64,000 nt of DNA from Cercis canadensis (Eukaryota > Streptophyta > Magnoliopsida > Fabales > Fabaceae), in the NCBI GenBank assembly GCA_003255065.1, contig QAOA01008475.1, positions 90,356 through 154,355 on the forward strand, given 5' to 3'. The translations under genes were made by a program, and so were the position numbers. Positions 12,474 through 23,865 of the stretch are shown one piece after another; position 1 is the first letter of the stretch; every line of letters starts with the position of its first letter. The notes under the pieces are model-generated. The model had not been told where the DNA came from. It ran no database searches and saw nothing but the letters and a program-made list of their open reading frames with translations.

Positions 12474-13281
12474 TGATGAAATCCCTGTACTTTCCCCCTT
12501 TTTTTTTTCCTTCCTTTATCTTTTTCTTTTGCATTGTTGTTATGATGCAATTTGTGGATTATATTGTGTTAACAGCAGATATATGGTTTGAAGTCCAGGT
12601 TTTATGTATCAATTAATGTAACAAGCATCACCTCAATTTTTCTTTTATTTTTGGGCTGTATTAATGGTACTTGAGAGCTTTGGTAATGTAAACCATGTGA
12701 AGTTCTGAAAGGTTGGTCTCTGGTGTGATGATTGCACTTTGTTCCCTGCAGTGAGCCCTGCCTGTACATCATTAAAGCCATTCCATTTCCATTTCCTTTA
12801 ATGGAAAATAGCCAAAATCAGAGTCCTGGGTTTCACTTGCACACTAACCATAAGGTCACAGCGCTACAATTACTGTACATGGTAGTGTGTTCTGGCTGTG
12901 TTTTCCTCATCTCAGAGTGGAAAGTAGACTGCTTTACGAAGATATGCAAATCAAGTTGTTTTCTTTTGTCAGAATGGAGATTATTTATCTTCTTTGCTTT
13001 TCTGACGTTGGACCTTAAATACTGAGGTAAAGAGAAAAGGAAGGAAAAGAAAACAGGTGTGCTTTGCATAAAATTGATCTTATAGATGAGAAGACATAAA
13101 CTCACACTGCTATAATTGTAGGTGGTAGTCGTGTTTCATCTAAACAAGATTGGGAACTTGGAATGATTTGAAACTAGCATTTCCTTAACATAACCAGTAT
13201 GCCGAAGCACATGACATAGAACCTAAATAGTTATTTGAATTTCTCATACAAGCAAAGCCCCATAATATAGTAATAGAACTC
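12474..13281. other. Spacer between peptide copies A and B
   Basis: No gene seen. The part next to copy A (TTTGTGGATTATAT at about 12552) is matched upstream of copy C (about 15460), so the duplicated unit includes several hundred bases of 5' flank. Confidence 0.5.
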
Positions 13282-13589
13282 CTAGAGTTGTGAAACAAGT
13301 ACCACAAGTAAAATTACTATTACATTACATAAACCACAAAGTACATAAAAGAGATGAAGAATTAACCCGGCAGTGTCCGAGGAGATGGATGAGGAGCCAC
13401 CACCAGCTCCCAAAATGGGTCGACCTCCAGCACCCCCACCACCTCTAGCACCAATGCCACTGCCTCTAGCACCGCCGCCACCACTAAAACGCCCTCTGCT
13501 GAAGTTACTATAAGTGCAGTGACAACTAAACTCATGACAAGCAATTTAGACACCTTCCTCATTGTGAGCCTCTCTATCTCCATCTTCAT
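13282..13589 (-). pseudogene. Small secreted Gly/Ser-rich protein, copy B (frameshifted)
   Basis: Starts MKMEIERLTMRKVSKLLVMS, and the signal peptide matches copies A and C (LLVMSLVVTALIVTSAEG). At about 13491-13497 the frame shifts relative to the other copies. The annotated frame reads LVVAAVLEAVALV and stops at 13362. The alternative frame from the same place gives the expected glycine-rich run (SGGGGARGSGIGARGGGGAG), a serine block (GGGSSSISSD) and a hydrophobic tail ending at a stop at 13282-13284. One missing base explains this. The TATA block found upstream of A and C is also absent. Most likely a decayed copy; a base-calling error in this GC-rich run is the alternative. Confidence 0.6.
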
Positions 13590-15038
13590 ACAACAAGGAC
13601 TTAGAATCGTAAAGAGCTTATCTTTATGTGGAAGAATTCCAAAAGACAGGAAACAAGACAAGAAATTTTAAAACTTCTTTGTTTTTGGCTACTGATAAGA
13701 AACTAGACACTTACATATTCTAGATTGTATGGTTTGAATTCCGGATTTTAATCATACATATACAAGTAACAAGTATCACAATGAAGTTATTATCAGCTGC
13801 ATTCGGTGATGTAAATTAATATGTACTTCTGAAGGTTAGTTGGAGCATGATAATCACACTCTTGCTCTCTTCAATGGAGCTGCCAGTACCAATCCATTTC
13901 AATTTCCTGAACAAGATGATTTTGAATTCAGATGCTCACTAGCCATAAACACATAGTGCTATAATTGGAGCTTTATGTTATGTACATGCAATGCAAATCC
14001 AACACGAATATCGACCAACTCATTCTCACACAACAAGGATTGGCTGTATGAATTATATGAATTTAGAGTTGAGGCATATATAGTGCTGTTATGAGGGTTA
14101 ATTTGGGCTATTTCTCTTGAGTTATAAGAAAGTGGCATTGATATAGGGCAGTTGTAGTAATCCTGTTGTCTAAGTGAATTTAGATCTATGCTTCTTTGTT
14201 TTTTTCTGTCCTATTAAACTCCAACATATCTTGCTTTGGGTGGCCTTGTATCTAATTCTATAAAGCCACATACATTAAATTATTTTTTTCATATTATACT
14301 CGTCCAAATCACAGTTAGTAGTAGGGTATGATGTTTGTTTGGATATGTTTTAGGCTTAATTATGGCCTTTGGGCCATTAATAGTTTGAGTCGTAACCTTT
14401 AAATGGCAGCTCACCTATCTTTGTTATCAATTTGGGGTTTAACCAAAGTAGGTATAAGTGGTATAAATTAGTGTTGAAGTTGCAATTCTTCTATCACAAA
14501 TAATTTGGCAAGTATGTTAGTTGATACTTCCAAATTGATTGTAGACTAGTAGCATATGGATAAGTGTCCATGTCAAATGACATTTTAGTACTTTGATTAC
14601 GATTTTAAATTCTAACACACCAGATGAAATATAAAAAGACAATACAGTGTATTTTCTCTTTTGATTATGTAAGCTAAAAAACACTTTGTTCTTCAACTAA
14701 GCTAGGGGATTTCATTAATCCAATGTGAATTAGTGATCCTTAAACAGCTTTTTTAATAGTCTAGTGCAAACAAATCATGCTAATTCTAAAACCAATTATA
14801 CTTGTATGAAGCAAACAGAGGATTGTATTTCCCAAAATATGCCTAGAAATTTGATTTTACAATCACTCAATACCTGAACTTACTCTTTTGGTCTAACATT
14901 GAATACCATATATGCAAATAAGATAAGTTATAAACATACATGAAAACAGAGAGACTATTGGGAGTTTGAAACTAGCATACAGGTATTGATATGTGAAAGC
15001 AAATCCATGGGATGTGAGCTAAAAAAAGGGCACATCTT
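13590..15038. other. Spacer between peptide copies B and C
   Basis: AT-rich, no gene seen. The stretch about 14430-14575 is a diverged duplicate of about 16545-16720 (shared TACTTCCAAATTG and ACTAGTAGCATA blocks). Confidence 0.5.
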
Positions 15039-15269
15039 CTAGATGATGTAAAGCAGATGGAGGAAAGCAAAGACAAATTTAGAGGAAGAGGTCCATGAGA
15101 TGGATGAAGCTGAAGAGTGACGAGCTCTAGGACGGTGGTGGAGTCTACCTCCGCTACCAGAGATGATGCTACCACCACTACCACCCGCACCTGCTGCACC
15201 AGTTGCAATAACTGCAATTACCACTAAACTCATCACAAGTAATTTCACAACCTTGTTCATCTTCGCCAT
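15039..15269 (-). CDS. Small secreted Gly/Ser-rich protein, copy C
   Basis: 76-aa product built like copy A: signal peptide (MAKMNKVVKLLVMSLVVIAV, cleavage near GAAG), glycine-rich segment (GAGGSGGSIISGSGGR), the conserved block RARHSSASSISW, and a short hydrophobic tail FVFAFLHLLYII. The tail is shorter than in copy A, so a GPI signal is less certain. A Met four codons upstream is possible, but MAKMNK aligns with copy A. The serine block is the best conserved part of the mature region, so it is the likely functional part if these are peptide precursors. Function unknown. Confidence 0.65.
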   Translation of the reverse strand: MAKMNKVVKLLVMSLVVIAVIATGAAGAGGSGGSIISGSGGRLHHRPRARHSSASSISWTSSSKFVFAFLHLLYII

Positions 15270-15358
15270 TACAGCGATCACTGAGAACCCCAGAGAGCTT
15301 ATCTTTTGGGGGAGAAAGAAAGAAAGGACAACAAAGTTAGTGCTCCCCTTTTGCCTTT

Positions 15359-15384
15359 GCCATATTTATATTCCAGAGGACCAC
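15359..15384 (-). promoter_or_regulatory. Core promoter block of copy C
   Basis: Same 26-base TATA block as upstream of copy A (24 of 26 bases), placed about 95 bases upstream of the start codon. Confidence 0.65.
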
Positions 15385-17529
15385 TTAATAATGCCCTCAT
15401 TACTCTGCACTTTCCTCTTTGGTTTCTTTTTTCTTATTTATTGCTATGAATTAGCATTTTGTGGATTATATCGAGTTGGAACAGATATTATGATTTGAGT
15501 CTCAGCTTTGGTTTGAGTGTGAGACAGAGGAGAGTGCTTTATGAAGATTGGCAGTTCAAGATCAAGTTGTCTTGTTTTCTTTTCTCATATGATCAACATG
15601 ATTCATTGGATCACGTGGCGAGGTTTAAAATTATATTCATACTTAAGACAAGATATGATTTTTCAACTATTCTGAATTATACATCTTTTTAAATTAGTTT
15701 TTTCAATAATCAACATAATGCGGATTAATAGAGAAAGTGTGGGAAGTGATCTGGTCCGTTAGTGGAAGGGAACATGCAACTGATCACTAAGTGGATCCGT
15801 GGATGAGAGTTTTAAATAGTATCCCTAAACTTAATGAAGTCATGAATAAGATAAGCCCCAAATCAATTTATTTCCAGTGTCTGGGGAAAAGTGGGGTTTA
15901 GTCATGAAATTGGGCTACTTTAATAGAAACATTTTATCTAGAAATATTTTTCTAAATTACCCATAATAATATTGAGTGTTTCAATCAAGTTTTATAACTC
16001 CATTTTATAGAAACGTAAGCATGAAACACCAGAACTTAAAAACAAACAAATGCTTCTGCCACACTAGGTATAAATTAGTAGGTTGAAGATTAATTTAGGA
16101 TTTGTTTTGGAGTTAAAATTGGAGGGAAATAAGAGGAAAAGAAAATAATAAATGTATTTATCCCCTTGTTTGAGAGTTTAAGATTAGAAAAAAAAAAACA
16201 ACGGATAATCTCAAATCTTTGCATTTTTTTTTTTTTTGCTTCATTTTTGTGTTTCCCTAATTTGAAGGATTTAGAGAGAAAAAAAAGTAATTTACTATTA
16301 TACCTTTATTTATTTCTTCAAATTCTTTTTCAAATATTATTTAGATAATATTATTAAATTTTATATTAAATATATTTACTTTATAAATAAAGGATAAATT
16401 TGTAAAATTATAAATTTTTATTTCTTTTATTTCCTTTTGCTCATCTTAATCATTCAAACAAATAAGAGAAAACCCCTTTATTTCCCTCTTTTTCCTTTCC
16501 TCTCCTTTCATCTCCCCTCACTTCAAACTCCCAAACAAAGTCTTAAGGTCGGGGTTTAACCATTCTAGGTATAAAGTAGACACTTGAAGTAGCAAGTTTT
16601 TTACTATATTCATATTAACTAAGCTCTTCACAAATAAAACATGTCACAATTTAAACTAGCAAGGATGTTAATCGCTACTTCCAAATTGGTTATAAACTAG
16701 TAGCATAGAAATAGGAAGGAAGAGTTGTTTGTGTAGGTGGTGGTGCTGGTGGTCAACAGCAGCAATGCTAGTAGGCGATGGCGGTTGGAGGAGGGTTGGA
16801 GGAGTGCTAAGATGGTGAACAAGAGGGAGGGACTCATAAAGTGAATTTAAAATATATTATATTGAGACTTTAAAAATTACTAAAAAAATACATTGAAATT
16901 TTAAAAATATCTTAAAAATTACACAAACAAAGTAATTTAAAATTTACATTTCAAATATACTCAAAAAATATATTACACACTACAAATATTTCATCCAAAC
17001 ACACTCTAGTTCTGCGAGTAATTATATTTATATAGGAGAATTACCCAAAAAAAAAACAAAAATAAGGAATATCTGTTTCAAAAACAGAAATCAATATGAT
17101 AACGAGTGACTACTAAGTATGTTTTCAATAGTCATTTTTTTGTTTCAAAAAAAAATTTCTTTACATTTATTTTTCAGTAATTCTCCCTATTTCTATGAAC
17201 TTGTGTATCAAAGTCAAAAAGTTATAACAAATTAACCCTGAGAATTTTGGTTTTCTTGAACCCGCAGCACAGTGGAAAAAAAAAAACCTTAAACCTGCAT
17301 TTTTCCAACATCCAGAACTAGTGTTCAACTGACATAGCCTTGCCTCTTTAACAATAGAAGTGCTATACCATTCAAATGGTAGAAAGAATTAGTTCAGTAC
17401 AGAATAACTTATTAACTGCTAGAAATTTTAGAACATTCCAGTAGAGTATCTAATCCACTGCGCACAAAATCCCCACTTATCATTGTCTCAATGGGTGTGA
17501 AAATAATATCTAAATTGGTGAGAACCATT
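15385..17529. other. Intergenic region with a Tourist-like MITE
   Basis: AT-rich with no gene seen. Contains the MITE at 16098-16542 (listed separately) and the duplicate of the 14.4-kb stretch at about 16545-16720. A GGTGGTGGTGCTGGTGG-type stretch near 16735 is low-complexity and does not form a supported frame. Confidence 0.55.
16098..16542. mobile_element. Tourist-like MITE (PIF/Harbinger type)
   Basis: Left end GGATTTGTTTTGGAGTT and right end (reverse complement) GACTTTGTTTGGGAGTT form imperfect terminal inverted repeats of more than 30 bases. Both ends are flanked by TTA (16095-16097 and 16543-16545), the 3-base target duplication typical of PIF/Harbinger MITEs. The interior is AT-rich and non-coding. 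Confidence 0.6.
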
Positions 17530-20500
17530 TTATGCTCCCAATAATTCAAGAATATCAGATATCTTTCCTGTATAGTAGTCTGGTTGAATATTATTTGAAG
17601 GGTCTTGTAAAGTGGATTGAGTTGTCACACCTGTTACCATGATAACATCAGTCACTTAGTCGCACCAACTTATAAATGATTTTTGTAAATAGGTTAGCTA
17701 CACAATGTGAGAAAAAGAAAAGCCCCACTACCTGAAAGAACAAGAAGAGTTTTGCAACCAGCATTCTGTCCAAATAAAATATCAGTGTCTAGTCTATCAC
17801 CGACCATACACATCTTAGAGCAACTTATATTGAATCTGTAAATAAGAGTGAATTATATGATGGGGAGAAGAATATTAGTAAAGGACCCAAGTCCTGATGG
17901 GCAAAATCACCAAACTTAAGCCATTTCAATTTCTTACCTCTGTAGTAGAAAATCCATCAGAAAGGTTGATGGCTTCCCAACTACAATGGGCTCCTTCTCG
18001 GTTGATCCACACACGGCCGCAACCATGCACCCCGCACCTGAAATCCAACTTAATCAATTACAAGGCCATATAATCAAGTTGCATACTAATTCCACGCTTC
18101 TAGAATAGAATAGAAGGAAGAACCAGGCCACTCTTGCAAGTCGGTCATATGTCCAACAGAATCCCGATTGGTGGCAATGAAAAGGCATCCTGGATTCTCC
18201 CGTATGCAGAGGGTCGCATACCTGCCAGATGAAAATTTTGAAGCATCGTCATTTAAAGCAATTGAGAGATTTAAAGCAAGTATTTATTGAAATGTGAATA
18301 GAGATATCCAAAAGTTGCTGTTGTTTCAGAAGATTTAAGATCATGTTGACAGATATAAACACTATGATTCTAATGTTTCAAAATCACATATCACCTTGAG
18401 CATACTGGAATTAATATGCAACGTCTACTTCTTAACTATATATATCCAACTAATTTTTTAAGTCACGGTCTTACACAAAAATGCTTTCTCTTTTGGGTTA
18501 CTTTTACTGTTGAAAAAACCTACTTTGATCCATTAGTTTTCTAAACGATTACCAATTTGTCTATTATGTCATTCATAATATATTATAAAGTCACTACAAT
18601 AGCCCTGTACTCTATCCATACAGATCTTTTACATAAATATTTGAAAGCAGGTCTAAGAACTTTGATGGACTGACGAATCATTTTGGCAAAACAAGGACCA
18701 ACAGCTACATATGTCAGCTTGCTCAAAACAAAATGCATTACGGATCCTTCAGGACATACTAACTACTGAAATATAATTTTGATAAATTTAAAGCAGGTTT
18801 TTATATTCTTTTTGGATTTATGTATACATAAGTCATTAAGGGGTTTAAACTTGGAGTTTGGAGCCACAAGTCCAGAGCTATTTGAACCAAAAGGTAATAT
18901 ATACTTCAGATTTTAGAAAGGAACAGGGGCCTTATATTTTCTTACTGAAGCTTGTAATAGTTAATGTTCGGATCTATTCCAACCACTACAGCTCCAACCT
19001 GCAAGAGAGAGTTCAACAGTTAACGGCAAGCAGGGAGCTCAGTGAATATGTTTGAAGTAACCATGGGCAAGATTTACGTTACACTCTTATCATGTTGAAA
19101 TAAGCAGTTCTGCTTCCACTCTGCTATTTTCTTCCCGTCTTCCTGCAATAATCGTATACTTTTGTGAGAACTACTTCAGGCACAATCTTATATGTCTTCC
19201 TTATTTGAGCATGCATTAAGTAAGTGCAGCTGATTAGACTTGAATTAGATACTTGAGTTTTGTGCAAGTAGGATTTGACTTCTTACAAGATAATCATGAT
19301 GCCATTTTTGGGAGTCCAACACTACATGGTTTCAAAATAGATCTCTAAAGAATATGGATAACTTCAATTACGTAAAAAGAAAACCCCATGGAGGGGCGGA
19401 AGCTGAAGAACTTACTGGACCACCAAGACCTGAATATCCGGCAAGTTGCAACTCCTCCAGTATACCTTCCCCACCAACTACATAAACCTGCACATTGAGA
19501 AGAAGAAAATAGGTAACTACAGATGACTTATTGTGGCAGTAAAATTCTCAATCTGAACTATACACAATCACCTCAGAAGCTATTAAATGAATGCTCTAAA
19601 TATGACTAAGAGAATATGAGGATTCGAAACTCAGATCAAGCAAGGATGCCGATTTGGAACGATTTATTGAGATTCAAACAACAATAGATACATGAAGAAC
19701 CTCAGAAAGAATCAGACTGATATAAAAGAAGTCTGCCTTACTGCCTATACTAAATTAAAAATAAATAAATACCCATTACTGATATCCAACCAAAAAAAAA
19801 AGAAAAAAAAATTTCAATTTCACTTGAGTCTCACTTCAAGCATTTATTTTCCACCTTCTAGTTTGTATTTATTTCATTTGCTACAGTATAAAGTAAAAGT
19901 TGGAGTTACCAGTAATGTTGAAAATTGAAATGTAAGCTTATTACACTGTCCGTCACCACTAATAATTCCTAAGTAACAGAGCAGATGAAAGGCTTGGAAC
20001 AGCAGAAATTATTTGAAAGACTGCCTTTGCAGTATAAGTTACCAACCTTCTTCTCTGAAGGGAATTTATTGACCTTCAAGTACATAGCAGCAGCAAAAGA
20101 TGAGGAGAATATCTCATCCTGAAAAATGAAAATGACAGCAATGAAGAAACAAAAAGAAAATAGTTCGATTAAAACACAATGAATACAAATTCCATTCAAT
20201 GGAAATGGACCTCAGAAATTGAAATTCCTAAGGATTCGAACTTCTTGGCGAACTGTCTCCTCGATTTTGAGGAATTGTTTGTCACAAACACCAATTTCTT
20301 CCCCTAATTCACGACACAAACATGATTAATGAGCAAACAAAAGAAAACTCTTCAATCAGATGAAGGAAATGAAGAAAAACACAGATACCTTGGATCGAAG
20401 CATATCTAAAGTTTGTGGCACACCATCGATAAGCTTATCACCCTTCCAAATCACACCTAACAGTACCATTCATAGCATTTAAAAAGATTCGGAAGTGATC

Positions 20501-20645
20501 AGTTAGCAGAAAAGAGAATCTGATACTCAATCGGTGATCGGAAGTGATAATGATACTAACCATCGCAATCAAAGATAAAAGCTTCAAGAGAATCAAAGAG
20601 ATCTCTGACGTTCTGAGGAGAGAGAGGCACCGCTGAGTTCACCAT
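17530..20645 (-). CDS. PGLP2: Phosphoglycolate phosphatase-type HAD enzyme, PGLP2-like (11 exons)
   Basis: Exons (transcript order): 20645-20561, 20456-20389, 20303-20211, 20118-20047, 19487-19416, 19142-19083, 18998-18946, 18221-18124, 18037-17938, 17835-17732, 17630-17530. All joins keep phase and have GT/AG borders, giving 301 aa, the length of Arabidopsis PGLP2. HAD superfamily landmarks: motif I FDCDGVIWKGD (residues about 25-35), motif [11 protein letters not shown], motif III lysine in VVGKPSTF, and motif [10 protein letters not shown]. There is no chloroplast transit peptide, since the N-terminus runs straight into the enzyme. This fits the cytosolic PGLP2 form rather than plastid PGLP1. 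The family hydrolyses 2-phosphoglycolate or related small phosphates (p-nitrophenyl phosphate in vitro). A TATATAG box lies on the minus strand at about 20753-20760, about 110 bases upstream. Confidence 0.93.
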
Positions 20646-21527
20646 GGAAAATCGGAGGCAGAGCTTAGGGTTAGGGAAGAAGAGGAAGAGAGAATCTGAG
20701 TTTGCGTACTTGCTGACTGTGAAGAAATTCTGGTGCGCTTTCATTTGGTTGTCTATATATTGCGGGAACGGAAAACGGTCATCCCACACCTACCAACTAG
20801 GAACCGGGAATATCCTTCCCAAATTAAAAGTTGATTTGATTGGTCCTTTTTTTTTCCTTTTCATTTTCTTCTTGCCGTTTCTCTTCTCGTGTATTTCTAT
20901 CAAAATTTAATAAAAATTAATTTGAAGCACAATGCAAATTTCAGTTTAGAATCTTTTCATTTAGATGCTAAATTTTTCATGAAACTAATTTGTTGAGATA
21001 GATATTAGATCAAAATTTTAATTCATTTTCAAATTATTTTACATGATGAATTGTAAATTTTATCAATTTCAATAAAAATAATTGTTTCCAAATAATCTAT
21101 TTAAAACATGTTGATCTCAGTTAATTCTTAGGATAATCCTATTTTTCCTGCCATAACATTAACCTTGAAGCCATTTTAGGATCTGTTGTCATCACAATTG
21201 ACGGTGTATACTTGTCACCAGCCAAATACAATAGAACTAATACAAACTCATTGATACTTATAACTAGCTGCAATCATGTACAACGCACAAACAAGTAATA
21301 AAGCAGAGAAAATAGATTCATTAAGAGAGAAAAGAAAAATAACAAAATAAGAGAGGGAGTAAAATGAGTATAGATGATTTTACTTGCAGAGAATGACTTT
21401 CTATTAGTTTGATATAGTGATATCATTAATTAATCAAATGTTATAACGGAAAATATAGTAATAGTCCTATAAATTACAATGAACCCCCCTACCAAGCACT
21501 AAATATATGACTATAATCTAATCTAAA
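20646..21527. other. Intergenic spacer with a dispersed repeat copy
   Basis: Contains the PGLP2 leader and promoter, then AT-rich sequence with the third copy of the GAGCGAGTA-family repeat (21354-21491). No gene seen. Confidence 0.55.
21354..21491. repeat. Dispersed repeat, copy 3 (GAGCGAGTA family)
   Basis: Starts GAGGGAGTAAAATGAGTATA, then a GATGATTTTAC segment and AATGACTTTCTATTAGTTT, and closes with a C-run, in the same order as copy 1. The longest of the three copies. Confidence 0.45.
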
Positions 21528-22295
21528 TTAGCATGGAAATAATGTGATGAGTAAAATGGCCATAGTGATGAGCAGAGCAGGAGCACCGCCTGCCTTCAAA
21601 GTAATGCCTTGGCTTCTTCCAAACCCGAATCCCATAATGCTGCTGGGTCTTGGTGCCACTGAAACTACCGGAGAAGCTGAAATCCCAAGAAAAAGAGAAA
21701 AAGCATGATTGAAATTCCAGAACTTAAATTTGACAAGAAAAGACTATTAATAAGGAAAGGAATTTCTGGAAAGAATGGTATATACAAGCAACACTAGCGT
21801 TGGGCTTTGTCCCAAAGGAAACTTGAGAAGCTGGTGAAGTGGGAGGCAGGGGCACTCGTTCCCCTAGAGCAAAAATATTGATTCAAATTAAGAATTGGAA
21901 GCAGCAATGCCATTTTTGTACAACTCTTATTATAAATTAACATTACCAGAACAGGCAGAGATATCGAGTTGAAGGCTGCAGAGAGATGGCAACTGCAGAG
22001 CCAATGTCCTGTTAATAGGGAAAGAGCTCATGTTAGTGTCATTGAGCAAGAGGCAAAGGCAGTGTGGTTCTTGAGTGTAGAGTTGGTTGAGATTGTCACA
22101 GCATGTTTGGCCTGGAGATTTAGAAGTTCCCTGCACAAAAGGTGCGCAAGGAAGGAGAGGAACCAAACGAGATGTGCATTGGGCTATGGTGGGGCTTGAG
22201 GAGCTAGGGTCTTGTGAAAAAATGGTGCCTGGATATTGCGAAATGAGCAACACTACAAGGACAAGAGAAAGAGAGTGCAGAGTGAGAGAAGCCAT
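21528..22295 (-). CDS. GPI-anchored non-specific lipid transfer protein (3 exons)
   Basis: Exons in transcript order: 22295-21947, 21863-21786, 21676-21528, phase-consistent, 191 aa. Signal peptide at residues 1-27 (ending GTIFS). The eight-cysteine LTP signature is at C40, C50, C65-C66, C79, C81, C106 and C115 (C-x9-C-x14-CC-x12-CxC-x24-C-x8-C). N-glycosylation sequons are at N85, N88 and N95. A Pro/Ser-rich spacer follows (PLPPTSPASQ). The C-terminal hydrophobic segment APALLITMAILLITLFPC after small residues KAGGAP is a GPI attachment signal. LTPG proteins sit on the outer plasma membrane and help export or bind cuticle and other lipids. The exact subfamily (YLS3/LTPG-like) is not certain. 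Confidence 0.88.
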
Positions 22296-22758
22296 TAATT
22301 TCTTATGGACACTTTACACAGATCAGGGTTTAGCAAGCAAGGTGTTTAAATGAACAAAAGTGCAATTTTTTGAGTGAGTTGTTACATGCATATGGTGCAG
22401 TGTGTCATTAAACATGCATTTCTTATTCTGCCTCTCTCTCTCTCAAGTACATAACTAACATGAGTATGTATAATATACCTATGACCCAGGCTGGTTCAAC
22501 CTTGATTTTAGGGAGAATTATCAAAAAAATAAAAAAATCATCATTTAATATCAGATATGATCCATGGTTATCGTGTTGTTTATTTTTTCTTCTAAAATGT
22601 ATTTCTCTTAGCTTTCTTTTTGGTAATTTTCCCTTGATTTTAAGGTATGTCAATGAAAAAAAGAGGGATAAGTAGTAGATCATAGCACTCGTATAAAATT
22701 GAATCGAAATTGATAATTTTTTATCATTATACTTTGCCTTTTAGACTCTTTTTGCTTA

Positions 22759-23005
22759 GGGGTGCTATGCTATATCTTTGTTGATGTGACATAAGTTACA
22801 TCTTTAACTTTTTTATATAGTTTTGATATATAATTTAAATTTTACTGAATTAATATTTAGGTTATACTAAAAATAATAATTTAATTCAATAAATTTTAAA
22901 TTATGTAAATTATATTGAATTAATATAATATATTAAAAAAATTATGTAGAAAAAAATGAAAATGTGACTTGTGTCACATAAAAAAAAGTGTAGTATAGCA
23001 CCTCC
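22759..23005. mobile_element. Tourist-like MITE, 247 bp
   Basis: Left end GGGGTGCTATGCTATATC; right end reads GGAGGTGCTATACTACAC as reverse complement. The inner parts also pair (ATGTGACATAAGTTACAT against ATGTGACACAAGTCACAT). Flanked by TTA on both sides (22756-22758, 23006-23008). Confidence 0.6.
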
Positions 23006-23298
23006 TTAGATATTTGGGTTCGAGTCCAACCAAATTAGGCCCATTGTTTAAAGCATGATCTTACTACGAAAGACAACAATAGGGCTTCAAGCCCACCCAA
23101 AAAAAAAATGCAAACTACCTCGCATTCTTTATATACATGGAATTTAACTTAATTAAACGTTACTTTTAGGAGTCGAATCCATCTAAAATTTATATTGAAC
23201 TCTCTTAAGCTTTTTTGAATAGCTTGAATTTTACACACTATTTCACATAATATCAATAAATTACCTCTCCAATAATAAAAAGTAATACTATAGGTTCC

Positions 23299-23865
23299 AA
23301 GGCACAGATCTTTGACCCAAATATTATAGTTAAGAATTTTTTTTTTTACATATGTAGAGTAATTTTAAACTTATTTACATAGATATTATAGTTTTTTTTT
23401 AAAAAAAAAACTACACTGTGGGGATCACAAAACACATTGGATGCCCCGCGGCATGTTTCTACTGGACAAGTCACACGACAGACAACGTGTCCATTCCTAT
23501 TGTTTTCACACAGCTTTGGTAGGTGTGGGAGGTTGACAAATGTGAGATGAAGAAGAATAAGAAGGTAGCAGAGGAGAAGAAGAAGAACTAGAAGCAACAA
23601 CGAAGAATGCAAATGGTCTTCATCTCGGAAAGAAAGAGAAAAGAAGAAGGAATTTGAATTAGCCATGTGGCAACACGTCACTGGCCATTCGGCGTATCCA
23701 ATATGGACACGCCATAGGGGCAATGACATGTTCGGTCATCCCCACTATTCTGCTTTTGTTTTTTAAAAAAATATAATATCTATGTAAATAAACTAAAAAT
23801 TATTATAAAATGATAAATTAGTTTGTTAAGTACAATATTGGGGTCAAAGGTCCCCAAGACACACG
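23299..23865. repeat. Large imperfect inverted repeat (foldback element)
   Basis: The left arm contains CTTTGACCC, then TTATTTACATAGATATTATA and GTGGGGATCAC. The right arm carries the same blocks in reverse order and orientation (GTGGGGATGAC, ATAATATCTATGTAAATAA, GGGTCAAAG). Pairing extends in to about 23460 and 23690, leaving a non-repeated core of about 230 bases. A transcript would fold into a long hairpin. No protein and no clear target duplication seen. Confidence 0.55.

Noticed and set aside
23346-23729. 127-codon minus-strand frame
   Set aside because: It lies inside the foldback element; the hydrophobic run LLLLVLLLLLCYLLILLHL comes from GAA/AAG repeats and no family is recognisable.
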